From Embiotoca jacksoni (Eukaryota; Chordata; Actinopteri; Embiotocidae), in NCBI GenBank assembly GCA_022577435.1, contig JAKOON010000018.1, positions 12,510,096 to 12,574,095 on the forward strand: 64,000 bases of DNA, given 5' to 3'. Numbering within the stretch: the first letter of the stretch is position 1; every line of letters starts with the position of its first letter. The position numbers and the translations under genes were made by a program. Below the pieces are notes generated by a model, which ran no database searches, was not told the DNA's origin, and saw only the letters and a program-made list of their open reading frames with translations. This document shows, in pieces, positions 57,441-64,000 of this stretch.

Positions 57441-60400
57441 GAGGTAAAAGGATTTGGATCATAACAGTACATGTCCAGCTTCTAATGCCTATAAATCCCA
57501 AAGTCTATTTTTGCAAGTAAAAATCGAAGACGTAGCATTTGCTTTTGGAGGACATTTACTGGCATATGAACCCAAAGACAGAGTAATGGACATCATAGAC
57601 ACAGTACAAGACATGTTTAGAAATCTCACATTTTATAATTCAGCAGCTGAACTCAAAAATCCTGCAGCTGAACTCGATACGTGGTTTCAATTTGAATTCC
57701 TGAAAAACTGGAAAAATAGAGTCTCCTTTTATATGGTGATGAATGTGTTTAGCTTGGTGTCAGACATGCTGAAACCATACACGTAAAAAAGAAAGGGATA
57801 AAACATGTTGAAGGCTTTATGGGCCTCTTGCCACATATTGTACAACACTTGAGCTCATGGTGAAATCAAAACGCAATTTGACTGAATTAAAAATAGTCAT
57901 AAATATTATAGCCTGTAGGTTAAATAAACATGCTTTGCAGATAAAAAAAAAAAAAAAAACAGTGGAAAGGTTTTCTGTATTTCTTTAATCCCTTCCAGAT
58001 ATATTGATAGAACAACATATAAACTGACAGATTTCTAGGAGGCAATAAAGACGTCTTCTTCTAAACTAATACTTTATGATAAAAAAAAAAAAAAACAGCA
58101 AGTAATCAGTATTGAAATAAGGAAACCTTTTTCATACTCTGACATATTACAATCACAATTGTATTAGCCTACTTATGTCTTTATCATTTTATGTCAGAGT
58201 CATGTCAAATCATTCAAGACTACAGCAGATACTGTGAGGACTATCTAATTTCTTTATCGTGGGAATATCTGTCATGACAAGTATGGATTAGTTAGATAAT
58301 AGCTTTACACAACTGAGGTGTTTGGCTCCCGGTAAACTGGGATCATGGGCTGCCAAAGAAATCAATCAGATGCATAATCCAGCTAAATGCAGCAAACATA
58401 TTGACAAATCAGGTAAATCATTCTGTTTTGACAAGTTGTCTGAAGCCTATTTTGGAGAAAGAGTACCTCAGCTCACCCACAAATATGTGGAGTCAAAAAG
58501 TGTGACAGAAATTGCCTATAAAATGTGCTCTGTGCACTTTCCACATCACATCAAGTTTGCCATATGAACCCCATGCTCTTGGCATCTTCTGTCATGACAT
58601 TACACAATAGTGTTCCATGTCGAACACAAAGTTGGTCCTCTCGCATGCAGCGGCCAAATAGAAATCACAATCTCAAGTTCTATATCCAAGAAAACGAGGC
58701 TGCTGGCAGCACAAATGTAGAAATCTGGATCAACAGGAAGTCAAAGGGCTTTCACTTCAATGTCTTCGCTACCACAATTAAGACTTCATAAATATATCCC
58801 AGAATATAAAACACCTCAAATCGAGCCCTTTTGCACTGCATTTGACAGACAAGGCCGCTGTGCTCCAAATTGCTCACAGCCACACAGCAGGCAAATAGAG
58901 CACTTGCCTGAGATGTGTGTGTGTTGCCAGTGAGTTGTACAGAAGCCAAACGTTTGGAGTCAATTGTCAAGGGCATGCAAGTCTTAGCCATGAAAGCCAT
59001 CTGGAAAGGAGCAGAAATGCCACTATTTACAGCTATAAATAGAACAAATAAGGATCACAATCAGTGATAATCCCTCAACAATGTGGCGGCTTTGTGGCAT
59101 TACTTAATGTTCCACAGAAAGACTTAGAGAAAACGTCCCTTCCTTTCGAACCATCGCATCGTTGCTCTTGGATAAAATGACCCCCAGTTTACTGTATGTA
59201 GTAAAAGTGTTGGGCGGGGCACTTGAACTTTGACCTGGTTGGAAGAGTCACTGGGATCTGGGATTAGAAGGGTATGACACTTAAATCATGGACTCTCACT
59301 AAATCCCCGTTGTATGAGAGAGTGCTCTTCGGTACGAATGCACTGTAAGTACACTGCAATCTGTTGTAGTGGGAAAAAAAAAAAAATCAATGAGGAGACA
59401 GTTTATCATTTAATTTACATAATTTCTCCTAATCTGGTTGTAGAATTGGAGTTTTAAACTTTATCTAAATTTAAATGGTTGTTTTAAAAATGCATGAGCC
59501 ACAATGTTCACAAGAAAAGTAATACAACTAGTCCTCATCTCTCTAGATGTACTTTTGTGACAATATGAGAAAAAGTGTGTGTGTGTGTAGGGGGGGAGGG
59601 GGGGTTTGAAAGCCCAACCTGGCAACCCCCAGATCTATGTCTGCAAACACAAATTTCACAGCAGCACTCTTCTTTTTTTAAGTAGTGCGTCTGAAGCTGA
59701 TTCTTATTACCGAATAGCTTTTCCCCTGTGGCATTGTGTTTGCTCCTTCTTGCTTGACATGGGGGCAATATATTAAAATGTATGAGCCTTTATCCCACCC
59801 TGCTCAAACAGAGCCAAATCGGGTTTGCCCAGGCCACGATACAAAAGACAGGAAGATGTGCACGTGCACACGCACACAAACATAAAGGACAGTCAGCTGC
59901 AGTCGTTGTTTTTTAGTAGGAGTGCCAAATATCTTTGCTGGCAGTGTGACTGAGATTAAATATTGTACAGTGGGCCAAAAGTGGCCATTAATTAATTAAC
60001 AAAGAAACCAAGCCTCCAATTCACAGAAACAACTGTGCCAAAAACCAAAGGACATGTAGTTTATTAAGAACATTATATTTGCTACTGCTTTCTGCTCCCA
60101 CACGTTGTTTTATTACAAAATCCTCTCAGATTTCTCCTCAGCTTCCACATCGGGGCATTATAATACTGTTAAAGCTGAATAAAATCAACATATCACCATC
60201 CGTTGATTTATTCCTCTTAAGACACAGAGTGAGGCTCCATGCAAAAGTTTGAGCTTCTAGAAAAAATTGGTATCTGCTAACATGTTATCTCCCTGAGGGA
60301 GGCAAACATGCTCAGACTTAATGCAAAACATATTGAAGTATAAGAGCCTCACATCCCCTTAATGTTAGCAACAGAAAAACAGCACAGCAATACTTACAAT

Positions 60401-63400
60401 GACCCCCCCTAATTCCCTATAAAACAGGCCTCATCAATGGAAAAAAGATCAGGCAGTTCCTTTTTAATAAAGGGATGGTATGAGAGAGTTCTAGTCTAAT
60501 CTTTATAAATGTGCAGTTTGGACTATCTGGAGCAGTTTTTTTTTTTTTTTTGTCCAACAACAGCATCAGCTCTGGGCTCAGTCTTAAACACATACCAATC
60601 ATTATTGGCAAGTTAGTTCTGGCCATCCATTGAAAAGCAGAAGGTTATCAGATATCAGCCCTAAGCGCTGTGAGAACCAAACCCTGAGGCTGTCTTTTTC
60701 TTTAAGGTCTTGGTATAGACTTATCTATTGCATATCACAGACCTATACTCAGAACTAGAGTGTTTTCTGATCAAATTGACACTTTCCATTGTAATAGTAC
60801 AATCGTGACATTTTGTCATGTCAACAGCTGAGGATGACAGACATGGTGCTGACAAAACACTGTAGGAGTTAAATAAAGCTAAATCTGAAAAAAGTGTTTT
60901 TTTGTGTGTTTTCACATTTGTCGTTTTCACTGAAAGAGGCTACAGATCACATAACAGTTAATGAGAAACTCTAACTCTTAAAAGTTATTTCCTCACATCA
61001 GTCTCCCTGGCTAGCTGCGATGTGGGCCTTATCCACGGGCGTAGAGAGGTCTGGGGGTAAAGGGAAGCTCAGGTTAAGGTCAGACTGCAGATAAATCAAC
61101 CACTACACACATCCTCTTCTAACTCCTTTCCTTTCCTCCAAGACCTCCCAGTTTCAGTGAGCCCAGCAGGGCCACAAGCTGCTCTATTGAAACAACACTA
61201 AATCATCTCCACCGCTGGTCTAGAAAAACAACCTAGCAAAAGAACAACACTGCACACCGACAATCTATACAGCACACTACAAAAAAAAAAGCCTTATACA
61301 GAGTATCATCTGCAAAAATGATCAAATTAACATTTTAATTTACCCACACTAAGAATGGATACAAATATATATTTTCAAACAGGTGCAGTTACTGTACACA
61401 ATGCACAAAAATGTATTCACTGAAGTTATGTCCCCGTCTTTTCGAGGAAAGAAAAAGGAAAAATATCAAACGAATAATTACTGACAGCTAAAGCATATGT
61501 AACAGTATACGGGCTGCTGTACGTGACTTATGACTTTTTAATACTTTTGAGGGTCAAAGGCAGGCGATGATCTGCAGCCCTACGGGTGGTAGGCCCACAC
61601 ATATACACAAATATAATTATAATATAATCAAAGAATTATATCTCATATTTTAACCTTGCACTAACAAATTCAATATTCTTCACTGTCATAACTGTTTTAA
61701 AACATGTACTTTAATACTTTGACAGAACAATGCAGCCATGAAGACCACTATATCTTCTTCATAATTTAGAGACAACATGCTTCCTCTTCCTCTCACACCA
61801 TTGACTTCCCACTATTTAGGATAAGCACTTTTTCAACATTTCCAAGTAGAAAAGCATGCATCATGCCTCAGGACTTCACCTAAATGGATAAATTTTGTTG
61901 CAGCTTTACAGCAGTAAAGCTGATATTTCTTTAAGCTTTTACATCAACATCACCCCAGGGAGGGACCTAACAGAAAGGCGGGAGACAGAATGTGGGCAAA
62001 TGTGTGCACTGATCTCAATAAGTAAAGGTCATGATAGCAACTTCATAAGACTTCAAGAGGACTAATATACTTGCAAACACAAAGAATCACAACTTTCTCT
62101 TGTGTAACATAGTGGATGTGTTTGTTAAGTCATTAGTTAAAACATAGCAGAGTACAGGTTAATCTACAAAAGTCAAACATCTGTTTTCTGAATTAATGTA
62201 GATTCTTTTATTTCTATTTTACATTTAAAAAAAATGTATTCTCTAAATCAGAGCTTGCATGCAAAAAGTTAGCTGCAGATCCTCCTCCTGAAATAAATTA
62301 AAAGATAATGCAGTTTGTGGTCAGCTGGTTAGTGGTTACCAGAATCTCCTGAAAAATAACCACATATGGGCCACACAAGGGGACAGTCTACAAATCACAG
62401 AAAATGATCAGGATCATCAATAACCTTTTACAAATTTAAATACAATTTTATTCTCCCCATATTTACGGCCTTGTTTGGTTGATGCGTGTCTGTATAGCAT
62501 CTATAGTCCTGGTGGGGTCCAGCACCAATGTGGCATTGATTGTTTGCAACACTGAGCCGTCCTGGTAAGCACGCTCTCTCACCCATGATCCCTTCCAATG
62601 AGAAGCAGACTTGACTCGGCATCAGTTGTGGTCTAACAGCTCTCAGTGATTTTGTTCTTAACCCCAGAGCTTGTTTGAAAACCTCCAGGGGGTTTCGAAA
62701 AATGAAATGCAAGTGCTGTGGCAACCTTGTCCTCCTCCCTCCCGTTGCCCTGGTTAAGGGAACAGATAGTCCGCGGTGGGGAAGTGCATCTCACTTAGCT
62801 AAATTGACCGTGTCTCATCCCTCAATACCCACTGTTCCCATGGGGAAAACAAAGACTCCACCAGGTGCCATGTGGGATCTTTAGAGTCTCAAGAATTTTC
62901 TGAACTTTTTCCACACCTCTGCATTCCTGCTATAGAAGTGGCGATTGGTCAGACATGCCTGGATCGCCCTGGTCTACACATCTCCAGTACTAAACCCTGT
63001 CTCTGCACTGTGCAGCAGTATTTCCTCATAAGTCATATGATACACCTCTGGCACAAATCTGCTCACAAGAGCAGCAAACAATCTCATTCTATTAAGCATC
63101 ACATTTTCAAGGATTTGGATGGGGGGCAAATTGTCCAGATGGCCCTAACTCAGCAGTGGCTATATTACCTTTCAAAATGTCCCAGCTCAGTCCTGAGTTA
63201 CCATTTACCTGTGGCGGCAGGGCACTTCCCTTTTGATTTTTTGCACAGTCGCTCTGATCTGTCAAGCAGAAAAATAACCAGAGGCTACTTCAAAGGCCAG
63301 GTCTCCTCGCAGTCGCTGCATCCTAAACGCTAATGCCTTCATAGAAGGAGCCGCAGCTAAAAGGCGTCTTTATATGAAAATTGGTTTCATTAAGATCACT

Positions 63401-64000
63401 GGAATCCTTTGAGGATCGGTAGAAAAAAGAAAACACATGTTGACAAGCACAAACGTCTGCACCTTCTTATATTCATCAACCTCAGTACTTTTCACAATGC
63501 GTTTATGACAGTCCCCCCCCCCCTCCCCATTTTGTAAGAAAGCACACATCTACTCAAAAAGCAACTGAAAAACTCGCAGAAATGTTGAGGTGTCGAAGCA
63601 GCTTTCTGAACAACAAGACCCTGTTCTTACACTCGTCGCTGCCATTTGTGGTTTCTGGGTTGGTGAAAGCGTACCCTGTGCAAAAAGCTTTTATCTTAAG
63701 AGGTGTTTTACAGTGTCCAGAGGGAGGCTGAGAGGAATAGGATCCATTTATTTTTGACTAAAGTGAAGGTACATATACTGCGCTCATTTGGCAAAAACAC
63801 AAATTATCCTGCCACAAGAATCATCAAACAGAGCAATCATGCTCTGTTTACGTTGCAGAAAAACTTGAACCCTAATATAGGAACATGTGTCATTACCAGT
63901 GCCTTAAAGGTCAAACTGGTCAAAACAAGATAAATTCCAACCAAGACAATAGTCTGAAAAAGGAAGGTGAAACTCAGCATTTAAATGACAGAATAAAAGA
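57441..64000. other. no gene recognised
   Basis: AT-rich, mostly unique-looking DNA with short A runs (about 57940-57959, 58080-58095, 59370-59385), a short TG/G patch at 59577-59605 and a C run near 63513-63522. Open frames of 60-150 codons occur (57454-57786, 62872-63333) but have AT-rich, random-looking codon use and no family resemblance. The stretch is presumably intergenic or a far 5' sulf1 region. Confidence 0.5.

Noticed and set aside
57454..57786. 110-codon open frame starting MDHNSTCPASNAY
   Set aside because: No family recognised, AT-rich random-looking codon use, no splice or promoter signals; one frame of this size is expected by chance in 64 kb.
62872..63333. 153-codon open frame near the right end
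   Set aside because: Composition is not protein-like and no domain or family pattern is seen; no support beyond length.

Overview
The window is vertebrate nuclear DNA, almost certainly from a teleost fish. Genes are split by GT-AG introns, long CA/TG and AT microsatellites are common, fish-type dispersed repeats are present, and the two recognisable proteins match vertebrate families. I see no bacterial, organellar or tRNA/rRNA signal.

Layout: (1) 1-5323, + strand: the last four coding exons of slco5a1, an organic-anion-transporter-family membrane protein. The exons carry the Kazal-like extracellular loop, the last transmembrane helices and a proline-rich cytoplasmic tail. (2) 5324-12561: the convergent interval between the two genes, with the slco5a1 3' UTR, a degenerate ~37-bp minisatellite split by a ~1-kb LTR-like insertion, and the presumed sulf1 3' UTR. 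(3) 13478-33697, - strand: a complete 20-exon coding region for sulf1, a secreted heparan sulfate 6-O-endosulfatase. Every exon junction was placed by eye, with GT-AG borders and phases that agree; the total is 886 codons plus stop. (4) 33819-48176: a long 5' intron, with a probable noncoding first exon and promoter near 48.2-48.5 kb. (5) 48.6-64 kb: no gene recognised. slco5a1 and sulf1 are also tail-to-tail neighbours at human 8q13, so the pair is a conserved syntenic block.

The most interesting item is at the 3' end of sulf1. The last exon continues past the sulf1 stop codon as a 310-codon reading frame in another frame (ATG at 13494, stop at 12562). It overlaps the end of the sulf1 frame by 17 nt, has strong coding character, and is rich in Ser-Gly and acidic motifs like glycosaminoglycan attachment sites. 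A 34-nt micro-exon (15170-15203) acts as a frame switch. When it is included, sulf1 ends normally with a short tail. When it is skipped, with or without the neighbouring 51-nt exon, the sulf1 frame runs straight into the 310-codon frame, giving a predicted 1163- or 1180-residue enzyme with a proteoglycan-like tail. Translation from the overlapping ATG is the alternative explanation.
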